DNA from: Cohnella endophytica
Lineage (GTDB): Bacteria > Bacillota > Bacilli > Paenibacillales > Paenibacillaceae
DNA length: 64,000 nucleotides
Assembly (NCBI RefSeq): GCF_003628305.1
Contig: NZ_RBZM01000009.1
Coordinates: forward strand, 62,001-126,000
Direction: 5' to 3'
Shown here: positions 24,147 to 32,998 of the stretch, piece after piece
Layout of the letters: every line of letters starts with the position of its first letter
Numbering within the stretch: position 1 is the first letter of the stretch
Notes under the pieces: model-generated
Told to the model about the DNA's origin: nothing
What the model saw: the letters and a program-made list of their open reading frames with translations, nothing else
Databases searched by the model: none
Program-made: the position numbers and the translations under genes

Positions 24147-25316
24147 TTACTCTCCCCCGCCGTAGTCGATCGATTGGCGTTCCGCGTGGCGCTCGATGGC
24201 AAGTTGGATCAAGGTGTCCAGCAACTCGCGGTAAGAGACGCCGGATTCCTTCCACATGAGCGGGTACATGCTGTACGGGGTGAAACCCGGCAACGTGTTC
24301 ACCTCGTTGATGAACAGCGCTCCGTCGCTGCGGCGCATGAAGAAGTCCGCGCGGCATAAGCCGGATCCGTCGATCGCGAGGAAGGCCTGCAACGCCATCG
24401 CGCGTACGGATTCCGCCGTTTCCGCCGGAATTTCCGCCGGAATGACCATCACCGACTTACCGTCGGTATACTTCGCTTTATAGTCGTAGAATTCATTCGA
24501 GCTGCATACTTCCCCCGGCACCGAAGCGCGCGGGTCGTCGTTCCCGAGCACGCTGACCTCGATCTCGCGGGCATCGACGAACTCTTCGACAATGACCTTG
24601 CGGTCGTACCGCAGAGCTTCCTCTATGGCCGTCACCAACTCTTCGCGGTTGCGCGCCTTCGACACGCCTACGCTGGATCCAAGGTTAGCCGGCTTCACGA
24701 AGCTCGGATACCCGAGCTCTTCCACGCTCCGCAAGCAAGCCTCGCGGTCCTTATTCCATTGATAACGAACGAAATGCCGGTAGCCCACTTGCGGCAATCC
24801 CGCTTGCGCGAACATCGTTTTCATCGCGACCTTGTCCATTCCGACGGAGGATGCGAGCACGCCCGCTCCCACGTACGGTAGTCCGGCCATCTCGAATAAC
24901 CCTTGTATCGTTCCGTCTTCCCCGAAGGTTCCGTGAAGAAGCGGCAACATGACATCGATAGCTTTGCCGTCGTTCGCAGGCTCGCCGTCGGTTAGCACGT
25001 TCTCCGACATCCCTTGGAGAACAGGCAAAAGTGCGTTGCTGACTAGCCCCGCATCTGCGCCGGCATCGCCAACCGCTCCCGTATCGTCCCCTGCCCCTGC
25101 TCCACCTTGAGAGAATTGCAGTTCCGCAACCGCCGCGGGCGGCGCGCTAAGCAATGGCCCGGATCTCCATTGACCCTTGGGCGTAATATAGAAAGGAATA
25201 AGTTCATATCGTTCGTAATCAAACGCCTTCAACACGGCCAGCGCCGTCTGCAACGAGACTTGATGCTCGCCAGAGCGGCCGCCGTACACGAGTCCGACGC
25301 GTATTTTGTTCCCCAT
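24147..25316 (-). CDS. ddl: D-alanine--D-alanine ligase
   Basis: About 389 residues from the ATG at 25316, which has GGAGG 11 bases upstream; the upstream ATG at 25346 directly follows the previous stop. ATP-grasp enzyme making the D-Ala-D-Ala dipeptide for peptidoglycan. Motifs: YGGRSGEHQVS, PLLHGTFGEDG, KPANLGSSVGVSK, EFVDAREIEVSVLGND, GLCRADFFMRR and NEVNTLPGFTPYSMYP. A Gly/Ala/Asp-rich insertion (about 78-105, QGGAGAGDDTGAVGDAGADAG) is longer than in typical Ddl enzymes. The gene follows the amidase-domain gene almost without gap. Confidence 0.95.
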   Translation of the reverse strand: MGNKIRVGLVYGGRSGEHQVSLQTALAVLKAFDYERYELIPFYITPKGQWRSGPLLSAPPAAVAELQFSQGGAGAGDDTGAVGDAGADAGLVSNALLPVLQGMSENVLTDGEPANDGKAIDVMLPLLHGTFGEDGTIQGLFEMAGLPYVGAGVLASSVGMDKVAMKTMFAQAGLPQVGYRHFVRYQWNKDREACLRSVEELGYPSFVKPANLGSSVGVSKARNREELVTAIEEALRYDRKVIVEEFVDAREIEVSVLGNDDPRASVPGEVCSSNEFYDYKAKYTDGKSVMVIPAEIPAETAESVRAMALQAFLAIDGSGLCRADFFMRRSDGALFINEVNTLPGFTPYSMYPLMWKESGVSYRELLDTLIQLAIERHAERQSIDYGGGE

Positions 25317-25346
25317 ATTGTCGTTTACCTCCGGCTTAATCGACAT

Positions 25347-26510
25347 TCAAAACTCATCGGCGATATGGTAAAAGTGGTACCGGGTTTTCTCCGTCCAAGC
25401 GTACGAATCCTTGTAGTCCCAATACCGATGTCGGCTGCTTACCGTATTCGCATTCACGAGCGGCATGCCTTCCGGGGTAATTGCGGTAACGATCACGTTA
25501 TGTCCGACGCGGCCGTTGCCATCCCAATCATAACAAATGACGTCGCCCAGCTTTAACGCTTCAGGCCCGGAAACGGCATGCGCCCGAAGCCCTAACGCGC
25601 GTGGATTGCCCAAATAATGTTGCAAACTATTCGCGACCGCCCAACTGAAGCTCCAATTTTCATTGTTGCCGGAATAACCTTTATACCACCAGCCCGATGG
25701 CCTTCTCCCAGTATAATTCATAGGCGCTCCGCCTGCAAAGAGACACTGGGACACGTAGTTCGTGCAATTGACCTCGAATTTCTCGTAGCCCGGGTTCGGT
25801 TCGTTCCACCATCTCTCGGCGTATGCGACCGTTTCTTCCCGAAAATAAGGAATACCCCTGCGCGTGATTCCCTGCCCGTAACCTGCTCCGTAACCCGCTC
25901 CGTAACCGCCTCCGTAGCCGTTTAAGCCATATCCGCCTTCACCGCTAATGTCCCCGTAATTCGAATAGCGATCGTTCGCCGAACCTCCCGAATACACTTT
26001 GGACTTAAACCCGTATAAGGCTTGCGGGTTAATATACGGCATGGAGGGTACGGCCGTCTTTTTTTCTCCGTCCCATGGATCATGCACTTCATCCTCATCG
26101 AACGGATAAGCGTCCGCTGATCTCTCGATGCCCAGCGGCTTCACCGTATCCAGAAGCCAGCCTTTCCCGTATCGCACGAATCGAAGCCGCTCGCGTTCTA
26201 CCCTCTCCTCCATCCACGGTTGCTTGCGTTGCTCCATGGAACGCACGAGATGAATGGACACGTCGGCGACGACTTCTCCCTTGCTCTCGTTAAATTTCTC
26301 GATGCGCGCGCGCATCTCGCTGCGGATGGACCTCATCGTTCCCTTCGCTTCCCGCTGCGCCGTCAATTGAAGCCGCCGGGCAAGCCGGTCGCGGTGTTCC
26401 CTGTCGGTAATATCGCGCAGCTTGCGGGCATCCGTATTCAAGGCCGCTTCATTAATAATGCTGACGTATTCGTACAAAGCTTGCTTCCAATCCGATTCCT
26501 CGCTTGGCAC
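25347..26510 (-). CDS. Amidase-domain protein (Amidase_6-like)
   Basis: About 387 residues starting at GTG 26510, which has GGAGGAGGG about 7 bases upstream (the frame opens at ATG 26528 inside that RBS). N-terminal half (about 1-150) is helical and charged. A Gly/Tyr-rich linker (YGGGYGAGYGAGYGQG) leads to the C-terminal domain: ECTNYVSQ-type motif VNCTNYVSQCLFAGGAPM with a likely nucleophile Cys, then GDVICYDWDGNGRVGHNVIVTAI with a likely catalytic His. This is the putative amidase domain common in Paenibacillaceae, probably cell-wall related. No signal peptide is visible, so location is unclear. Transcribed with ddl. Confidence 0.85.
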   Translation of the reverse strand: MPSEESDWKQALYEYVSIINEAALNTDARKLRDITDREHRDRLARRLQLTAQREAKGTMRSIRSEMRARIEKFNESKGEVVADVSIHLVRSMEQRKQPWMEERVERERLRFVRYGKGWLLDTVKPLGIERSADAYPFDEDEVHDPWDGEKKTAVPSMPYINPQALYGFKSKVYSGGSANDRYSNYGDISGEGGYGLNGYGGGYGAGYGAGYGQGITRRGIPYFREETVAYAERWWNEPNPGYEKFEVNCTNYVSQCLFAGGAPMNYTGRRPSGWWYKGYSGNNENWSFSWAVANSLQHYLGNPRALGLRAHAVSGPEALKLGDVICYDWDGNGRVGHNVIVTAITPEGMPLVNANTVSSRHRYWDYKDSYAWTEKTRYHFYHIADEF

Positions 26511-26734
26511 CAAGCATCCCTCCTCCATGCGACTTCGCAGACGGCGCCGGATCGCGCCATTTCATTTTATGATCGCAAATCTCATTCCATGCTCTCCCAT
26601 ACCGGGGATATGCTCAACGAAGAGTAATGGAATAAGTCACGAGGCGAATGAAACCTCGGTCGCTTGCGGCATGCTAACGGAATGAGTTTTGCGGATTTCC
26701 CCTTTGAAATGGACCGATATCCCCTCTAAACGTC

Positions 26735-26763
26735 TTTACGGCGCCTCGACAAGGGAGTATACT
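26735..26763 (+). promoter_or_regulatory. Promoter of acnA
   Basis: TTTACG (26735-26740), 17-bp spacer, TATACT (26758-26763). The operators at 26791-26823 would lie just downstream of the start point. The rest of the 26511-26919 gap shows no gene. Confidence 0.45.
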
Positions 26764-26790
26764 TAAGCCAAAGAGTATTTTTGAAATCGC

Positions 26791-26807
26791 GTTTCACTCA
26801 GTGAAAC
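26791..26807. promoter_or_regulatory. IclR-type dyad upstream of acnA
   Basis: GTTTCA, 5-bp centre, TGAAAC. The same half-sites and spacing occur at 31645-31661 in front of the IclR-family gene, so both may be bound by that regulator. Confidence 0.5.
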
Positions 26808-26823
26808 TCATTCTCAATGAGAA
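26807..26823. promoter_or_regulatory. Second dyad upstream of acnA
   Basis: CTCATT-CTC-AATGAG (26807-26821), extended by TTCTC/GAGAA. It resembles a weak Fur-family box, which would fit an iron-sulfur enzyme, but the match is loose. Confidence 0.3.
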
Positions 26824-26919
26824 GGATTCATAGGTATCGGTTTCCAGTTACCTTTCATTCGCAATCATCGAGGCCGACAGTCAAAAATACGGCAGATTCA
26901 AATCTAGGAGGTCATACAC

Positions 26920-29628
26920 TTGTCCAAATTGCCTTATCAAGTCGCGCAGGACCTGCAGTCTTCCGGCCAAACGTATCGCTACTACCGTCTTCAAGCTCTA
27001 GAAGAGCAAGGCCTGGGTCCCGTATCCAAGCTCCCGTTCTCCATTAAAGTGTTGCTCGAAGCGGCCATTCGCCAATTCGACGGACGCGGAATTACGGAAG
27101 AGCACGTCAAGCAACTCGCGACATGGACGCAAGGTCGCGAAGACAAAGAAATTCCGTTCATCCCGGCTCGTATCGTGCTTCAAGACTTTACCGGCGTTCC
27201 GGTCGTCGTCGACTTGGCCGCCATGCGCGAAACCGTAAAACAAGCGGGCGGAGATCCGAAACAGATCAATCCTCTCGTACCCGTCGATCTCGTTATCGAC
27301 CACTCCGTCATGGTCGACGCTTTCGGCACGCCGGACGCGTTGCAGTACAACATGGACGTCGAATTCGAACGCAACGAAGAGCGCTATCGTTTCCTTCGTT
27401 GGGCGCAAACGGCATTCAACAACTTCCGTGCCGTTCCTCCGGCTACGGGTATCGTTCACCAAGTCAACTTGGAGTACCTCGCATCGGTTGCCGCCACCAA
27501 AACGAAAGACGGCGTAACCGAAGTGTATCCGGATTCCCTCGTCGGAACCGATTCGCATACGACGATGATCAATGGTCTCGGCGTAGTCGGATGGGGCGTC
27601 GGCGGTATCGAAGCCGAAGCCGGAATGCTAGGACAGCCGCTTTACTTCGTAATGCCTGAAGTCGTCGGCTTCAAACTGAGCGGCAAACTGGCGGAAGGCG
27701 CGACGGCAACTGACCTTGCGCTTACCGTAACGCAAATCCTTCGCAAAAAAGGCGTCGTCGGCAAATTCGTCGAATTTTTCGGCTCCGGTCTTTCCAATAT
27801 CAGCCTAGCCGACCGCGCTACGGTCGCGAACATGGCTCCTGAATACGGCGCTACGGTCGGTTTCTTCCCGGTCGATAGCGAAACGTTGAACTACCTGAGA
27901 CTTACGGGCCGCGAAGAAAGCCAAATCGACCTCGTCGAAGCTTACTACAAAGCGCAAGACATGTTCCGTACGGACGAAACTCCGGATCCGGTCTTCACCG
28001 AAGTCATCGAGCTCGATTTGTCCACGATCGTTCCAAGCTTGGCGGGTCCTAAGCGTCCTCAAGACCGCGTTGAATTGACGGCAATGAAACAATCGTTCAA
28101 CGAAAGCATCCGCACGCCGATCGAAAAAGGCGGCTTCGGCTTGTCCGACGCGCAAATCGATCAATCGGTCGAAGTGAAGCATCCGAACGGCCAGCAAACT
28201 CGTCTCGGTACGGGCGCTGTCGTCATCGCGGCGATCACGAGCTGTACGAACACTTCCAACCCGAGCGTTATGATCGGTGCGGGCCTCGTCGCTAAGAAAG
28301 CCGTAGAACGCGGCCTGAAAAAGCCGGCTTACGTGAAGAGCTCCCTGACTCCGGGATCCCTCGTCGTAACCGACTACCTGAACAACGCGGGATTGCTACC
28401 TTACCTCGAGAAGCTCGGCTTCTATGTCGCCGGTTACGGCTGCGCGACTTGTATCGGTAACTCCGGTCCGTTGCCGGACGAAGTCAGCGCCGCGATCGCC
28501 GATAACGATCTTGCCGTTGCCGCCGTTCTGTCCGGTAACCGTAACTTCGAAGGCCGCGTACATGCCCAAGTCAAAGCGAACTACTTGGCTTCGCCGCCGC
28601 TCGTCGTCGCTTACGCGCTTGCCGGAACGGTCAACATCGACCTGACGAGCGAGCCGATCGGATACGATGCCGACAACAAACCGGTATACCTGAAAGACAT
28701 CTGGCCGACGAACGAGGAGATTCAACAAGCGGTTGCCGCTTCCCTGTCTCCGGATATGTTCCGTGCCAAATACAAAAACGTGTTCACCCAAAACGAACAA
28801 TGGAACAAAATTCCAGTTCCGGAAGGCGAGCTGTACGAGTGGGACGACAAATCGACCTACATCGCGAATCCGCCGTTCTTCAAGGATCTGGCGCCGCAAC
28901 CGGGCGATATTTCCGATATCAAGAACGCTCGCGTAATGGCTCTGTTGGGCGATTCCGTAACGACCGACCACATCTCTCCTGCCGGTAACATCAAAGCCGA
29001 TAGCCCAGCGGGTAAATATTTGATGGAGCACGGCGTGAAAAAAGAAGACTTCAACTCGTACGGTTCCCGTCGCGGACACCACGAAGTCATGATGAGAGGA
29101 ACGTTCGCGAACATCCGTATCCGGAACCAAGTGGCTCCAGGCACGGAAGGCGGCGTAACGACTTACCTCCCTACCGACGAAGTCATGTCCATCTACGACG
29201 CTTCGATGAAATACCAAGATAGCGGCACGAACCTGATCGTTATCGCCGGCAAAGAATACGGCACGGGCAGCTCCCGCGACTGGGCGGCCAAAGGTACTTT
29301 CTTGCTTGGCGTCAAAGCCGTAATCGCGGAAAGCTTCGAGCGGATTCACCGTTCCAACCTCGTAGGCATGGGCGTGCTTCCGTTGCAATTCCCGACCGGC
29401 CAAGGCTGGAAAACGCTCGGCATCACGGGTCGCGAAACGTTCGAGATCACCGGCTTGTCCAACGACGTTACGCCAGGACAGACGGTTACCGTTACTGCGA
29501 AACGCGAAGACGGCACGACGTTCGAATTCTCGGCGATCGCTCGCCTCGACTCGATGGTCGACGTCGACTACTACCGCAACAGCGGTATTCTGCAGACGGT
29601 GCTTCGCCAGATGATCGCCGCTCAATAA
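26920..29628 (+). CDS. acnA: Aconitate hydratase
   Basis: A 902-residue TCA-cycle enzyme interconverting citrate and isocitrate through a 4Fe-4S cluster; when the cluster is lost, relatives (CitB) bind mRNA as iron-responsive regulators. Motifs: [45 protein letters not shown] and [12 protein letters not shown] (cluster cysteines), [15 protein letters not shown], and [32 protein letters not shown]. It starts with TTG, 8 bases after AGGAGG. Two dyads lie in its leader. A clean terminator follows. Confidence 0.97.
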   Translation: MSKLPYQVAQDLQSSGQTYRYYRLQALEEQGLGPVSKLPFSIKVLLEAAIRQFDGRGITEEHVKQLATWTQGREDKEIPFIPARIVLQDFTGVPVVVDLAAMRETVKQAGGDPKQINPLVPVDLVIDHSVMVDAFGTPDALQYNMDVEFERNEERYRFLRWAQTAFNNFRAVPPATGIVHQVNLEYLASVAATKTKDGVTEVYPDSLVGTDSHTTMINGLGVVGWGVGGIEAEAGMLGQPLYFVMPEVVGFKLSGKLAEGATATDLALTVTQILRKKGVVGKFVEFFGSGLSNISLADRATVANMAPEYGATVGFFPVDSETLNYLRLTGREESQIDLVEAYYKAQDMFRTDETPDPVFTEVIELDLSTIVPSLAGPKRPQDRVELTAMKQSFNESIRTPIEKGGFGLSDAQIDQSVEVKHPNGQQTRLGTGAVVIAAITSCTNTSNPSVMIGAGLVAKKAVERGLKKPAYVKSSLTPGSLVVTDYLNNAGLLPYLEKLGFYVAGYGCATCIGNSGPLPDEVSAAIADNDLAVAAVLSGNRNFEGRVHAQVKANYLASPPLVVAYALAGTVNIDLTSEPIGYDADNKPVYLKDIWPTNEEIQQAVAASLSPDMFRAKYKNVFTQNEQWNKIPVPEGELYEWDDKSTYIANPPFFKDLAPQPGDISDIKNARVMALLGDSVTTDHISPAGNIKADSPAGKYLMEHGVKKEDFNSYGSRRGHHEVMMRGTFANIRIRNQVAPGTEGGVTTYLPTDEVMSIYDASMKYQDSGTNLIVIAGKEYGTGSSRDWAAKGTFLLGVKAVIAESFERIHRSNLVGMGVLPLQFPTGQGWKTLGITGRETFEITGLSNDVTPGQTVTVTAKREDGTTFEFSAIARLDSMVDVDYYRNSGILQTVLRQMIAAQ

Positions 29629-29647
29629 TCGGCTACTAATGGCTCTT

Positions 29648-29676
29648 AAGCCCTCATCTCCGGATGAGGGCTTTTT
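29648..29676 (+). terminator. Terminator of acnA
   Basis: AAGCCCTCATC pairs with GATGAGGGCTT around TCCG; TTT follows. Confidence 0.9.
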
Positions 29677-29775
29677 GCTATTTTGCGCGACGGTTTTGTT
29701 TCCGGGCAACTGCATAAGCTATAATAAAGCTACGAAATTATCGCGATACATACGCATAACTGGAGGTTTGCCCGG

Positions 29776-30822
29776 ATGGCCGTAATGAAAAAATCTTGGA
29801 TGCGCCGACACTGGCTGACCCTCCTCTCCGGAGTTCTCGTCGTTCTCTTCGTAGCCGCTTACTTGAAACCGTGGCCTTACATGCTTTACGGACCCGGTTC
29901 GGCCGAACCCGTTCATCCCAGGGTAGAAACCGGCCATAAGCTCGAAGAGAAAGGCCAATTGCTCTTCACGACCGTCTCCACCTATTCGAATCCGAATATT
30001 TTCTCCATCATCTATGCCCGGATCAGCAAACGCATGGACGTGAAGCCCGAAAGCGAGGCCACGGGCGGCGCTACGAACATGGAGGCTTATCGCAACCTGC
30101 TCGCTTGGATGCGCGACAGTTCGGAAGCAAACGCGCTTCTCGCGGCCTATACGGCCATGAAGAAGCCGATCGACGTTCAGGAACAAGGCGTCATCGTCTA
30201 TGCCTTGCTCCCCGAGTCCAAAGCCCGCGAAGGCGGTCTGCAAGAAGGCGATATCATTAACGCGGTGGATGGCACGGCGGCGAAGACGGTTACGGAGCTA
30301 TCCGGATTTCTCCAAAATAAAAAAGCCGGAGACAAAGTTACCGTATCGGGGACGAGAGGCGAGAAGACGTTCAAAGCAACGGTCGAGTTGATCAAGATGC
30401 CTTCCGGCGACCGAATCGGAATCGGCTTCCAGAACGAAACCGTGCTGAAGGTCACGGCGCCCGATCCGGTCAAATTCGACTTCGCCGATACGGGCGGTCC
30501 TTCCGCGGGTCTCATGATGACGCTCGAAATCATCGCCCAACTGAACGGAGAGGATTTGACGAGAGGCTATAACATCGCCGGCACGGGTACGATCAGCGCG
30601 GACGGCACCGTCGGGCTCATCGGCGGCATCAACTACAAGCTGATGGCCGCGGACCGGGAGAAAGCGGATTACTTCCTCGTTCCCTACAACGCGAAGAACT
30701 CGTCCAATTGGGATCTTGCCCAGAAGACGGTTAAGGATCTTAAGCTTAAGCCCAAGCTCGTCAAAGTATCCACGCTCCAGGAAGCGCTCGACTTCCTTCG
30801 CAAGCTGGATCCGAAAGCCTAA
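29776..30822 (+). CDS. PDZ-domain serine protease, YlbL-like (S16/Lon-type)
   Basis: A 348-residue membrane-anchored protease. One N-terminal helix (about 13-30, WLTLLSGVLVVLFVAAYL), then a PDZ domain (about 135-215: GVIVYALLPESKAREGGLQEGDIINAVDG) and a Lon-type protease domain (about 230-345) with Ser in DTGGPSAGLMMTLEI and Lys in GGINYKLMAADREKADYF as the dyad. In Bacillus the homologue YlbL degrades the cell-division inhibitor YneA during DNA damage recovery. Start: ATG after GGAGG. Single gene between two terminators. Confidence 0.92.
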   Translation: MAVMKKSWMRRHWLTLLSGVLVVLFVAAYLKPWPYMLYGPGSAEPVHPRVETGHKLEEKGQLLFTTVSTYSNPNIFSIIYARISKRMDVKPESEATGGATNMEAYRNLLAWMRDSSEANALLAAYTAMKKPIDVQEQGVIVYALLPESKAREGGLQEGDIINAVDGTAAKTVTELSGFLQNKKAGDKVTVSGTRGEKTFKATVELIKMPSGDRIGIGFQNETVLKVTAPDPVKFDFADTGGPSAGLMMTLEIIAQLNGEDLTRGYNIAGTGTISADGTVGLIGGINYKLMAADREKADYFLVPYNAKNSSNWDLAQKTVKDLKLKPKLVKVSTLQEALDFLRKLDPKA

Positions 30823-30826
30823 AGTC

Positions 30827-30860
30827 AAAGGGAGCTTCCGATTACGGAAGCTCCCTTTTT
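30827..30860 (+). terminator. Terminator of the PDZ protease gene
   Basis: AAAGGGAGCTTCCG pairs with CGGAAGCTCCCTTT around ATTA, followed by TT. It lies between convergent genes and may also serve the IclR gene. Confidence 0.9.
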
Positions 30861-30875
30861 GTGCCTTATTACCGT

Positions 30876-31619
30876 TTATCCCAACAGCGCGCCCATGCGA
30901 TGCGCGGATTCGATAATCGCGGGCGCGTATTCGTGCATCCGATCGGGCGTCAGCCGATTGGACGGGCCGGATACCGCCAGCGCGGCGACTAGCTTGCCGG
31001 ACCGGTTGAAGATGGGAGCCGCCACCGCTGCCGCTCCGGGTTCCCTCTCCTCGAAGCTCGTCGCGTAGCCCGTCGACACGATCTCGTCGAGCTGTTTGGC
31101 GAAAGTTTGAAGGTCTAATTGAGCCGGCCAGGACGGATCCGCAAGAACGGTTTCCCTGTCGCCGTCGTTCGCGAATGCGAGCAGCACCTTGCTGGAAGCG
31201 CCGACCGACAGCGGTAACCGAGCGCCGACCGTGGCGACTCTCCGAATGGCTTGCATGCTTTGCACGGCCTGTATTCTAACGCGTTCCGAACGATCCCTCA
31301 CGTATAGGCTGATCGTCTCGCTAATCTCATCCCTAAGCTTCTCCATCTCCGGAAGAAGAACGACGGAAGGATCATCCGAACGGAAAAGATGCGCGGACAG
31401 CTCAAGCACGCTTAATCCCAGCCGATATTTGTCGGTCGCCGCATCGCGGGTCACGAATCCCTTATCTTCCAAAGTCGCCAATAAGCGATGCACGGTACTT
31501 TTGTGCAAGCCGACGCGGCCCGCGATTTCCGTTAGTCCCCACTCGTGTCTGGAAGCAAAACAAAGGAGTACGTCCAGTGCTCGCTCGACCGCTCTTACCG
31601 TTCGTTTTTCCTCTTCCAT
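30876..31619 (-). CDS. IclR-family transcriptional regulator
   Basis: A 247-residue cytoplasmic regulator. N-terminal winged helix (about 8-70: LDVLLCFASRHEWGLTEIAGRVGLHKSTVHRLLATLEDKGFV) and C-terminal effector domain (about 85-245: GLSVLELSAHLF, then GYATSFEEREPGAAAVAAPIFNRSGKLVAALAVSGPSNRL). Such regulators respond to small organic acids or aromatic compounds. A GTTTCA-TGAAAC dyad 26 bp before its start suggests self-regulation, and the identical half-sites before acnA suggest a link to central carbon metabolism. Effector unknown. Confidence 0.92.
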   Translation of the reverse strand: MEEEKRTVRAVERALDVLLCFASRHEWGLTEIAGRVGLHKSTVHRLLATLEDKGFVTRDAATDKYRLGLSVLELSAHLFRSDDPSVVLLPEMEKLRDEISETISLYVRDRSERVRIQAVQSMQAIRRVATVGARLPLSVGASSKVLLAFANDGDRETVLADPSWPAQLDLQTFAKQLDEIVSTGYATSFEEREPGAAAVAAPIFNRSGKLVAALAVSGPSNRLTPDRMHEYAPAIIESAHRMGALLG

Positions 31620-31644
31620 CGTCGTCTGCCTCCCTATTTAAAAT

Positions 31645-31661
31645 GTTTCACCCTATGAAAC
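31645..31661. promoter_or_regulatory. IclR-type operator at the regulator gene
   Basis: GTTTCA, CCCTA, TGAAAC: a 17-bp dyad just upstream of the RBS of the IclR-family gene. Same half-sites and spacing as 26791-26807. Confidence 0.55.
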
Positions 31662-31835
31662 GCTGTTACACACAGTATAACGCAATCCCTTCTATTCGTA
31701 AATATTGGAAGCGCTTTATTACAATTTCGTTACACGGGATTTACAAGTCGCTCCGGCTCATTGACGCTCTAGGTCTATCGATCTACGATGAATCTACAAC
31801 TCACGTAGCTTCTACCAAAAGCGAGGCGATTCCCC

Positions 31836-32882
31836 ATGACGACGATGACGACGCCACTTCCGCTAGCGGGCTCCGGCAATGCGATGCCGGCTCCCGTCCT
31901 GCCTTCTTCGCGCAGGGGAATTCGCAGGCTCCTACGAACCGCCCTCCAACTCTTCTATACTCTCATTGCGCTTTCGTCGATTATATTCGTCGCATTGCAC
32001 GCTTACCTAGCATGGACGCTGTCCCATCCTCCCGTCGCGACTTTCGGTTCGAATCCGATGCTTGCCAAAAGTTTGCCCTATTCGGACGTTACTTTCCCCA
32101 GCGCGGACAATAAGACGCAAGTAGACGGCTGGTGGATTCCCTCGACCGCGAGCCGCAGCACGGTCGTCCTGAGCCACGGTTACGGAGCGAACCGGGAAGA
32201 GCTCTGGGTTCCGATGTACGATTTGGCCGAGCGGCTTCATAACGAGAACTACAACGTCCTCATGTTCGACTACGGTTTCGCCAGTACTAAGCATTCCACC
32301 CCGGCGACCGGAGGCATCATTGAATCCCAGCAACTGATCGGAGCGATTCAATATGCACGCGGTCAAGGCAGCGACGAATTGATCGTTTGGGGTTTCTCGA
32401 TGGGTGCGGGAACCGCTCTTCAAGCAGCGCTGCTCGGAGTGCCCGTCGACGCGATGATCCTTGACAGCACGTTTATTCCCGATTCCGATACGATATACGG
32501 CAATATTCTCAATTGGGTCCATATTCCCAAGTATCCTTCCTTAACGCTAGTCGAATTATTTTTCCCGCTCATGAGCGGGGTTCGCCTTGAACAAATCCCG
32601 TCAACCCGGATTCAAGATACGGCTTATGACTTCCCTTTATTGCTCATTCACGGTACGGCCGACGACAAAGCGCCGACTTCGATATCCGAGCATATCGCCA
32701 AATCCCAGAAAAATGCCTTGTCTCAGCTATGGGTCGTACCCGGAGCCATCCACGAGATGATCTACCGCACGCATACCGCCGAGTATGTGCAGCGTACGGA
32801 TTCCTTCCTGAAACAAGTGCATGCGGGAGCGTTGGCCAAAGCCCATTCCTCGGATACCGCTCAAGCGTCTAACAGCGCTTAA
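31836..32882 (+). CDS. Membrane-anchored alpha/beta hydrolase
   Basis: A 348-residue protein. One membrane helix (about 38-60, LFYTLIALSSIIFVALHAYLAW) places the hydrolase domain outside or anchors it. The domain has VVLSHGYGANREE (oxyanion region), nucleophile elbow IVWGFSMGAGTALQAAL (Ser of G-F-S-M-G), LLLIHGTADDKAP (Asp) and VPGAIHEMIYR (His), a complete catalytic triad. Relatives are annotated as YqkD/YjfP-like hydrolases. Start: ATG about 10 bases after GAGG. Substrate unknown; stands alone. Confidence 0.85.
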   Translation: MTTMTTPLPLAGSGNAMPAPVLPSSRRGIRRLLRTALQLFYTLIALSSIIFVALHAYLAWTLSHPPVATFGSNPMLAKSLPYSDVTFPSADNKTQVDGWWIPSTASRSTVVLSHGYGANREELWVPMYDLAERLHNENYNVLMFDYGFASTKHSTPATGGIIESQQLIGAIQYARGQGSDELIVWGFSMGAGTALQAALLGVPVDAMILDSTFIPDSDTIYGNILNWVHIPKYPSLTLVELFFPLMSGVRLEQIPSTRIQDTAYDFPLLLIHGTADDKAPTSISEHIAKSQKNALSQLWVVPGAIHEMIYRTHTAEYVQRTDSFLKQVHAGALAKAHSSDTAQASNSA

Positions 32883-32998
32883 CGATAAGCGAGTTTCACG
32901 TTGCCCTTTCCGTCATCCCGTCATGATTCCGCCTCCTCGGGCATACGCTAAGTACGAGGGTTACTTCGTCTGAAGCGATATCGGGGAGGTTTTTCGTC

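Noticed and set aside
28396-29715. A 439-codon minus-strand open frame opposite acnA
   Set aside because: Antisense shadow of the aconitase gene.
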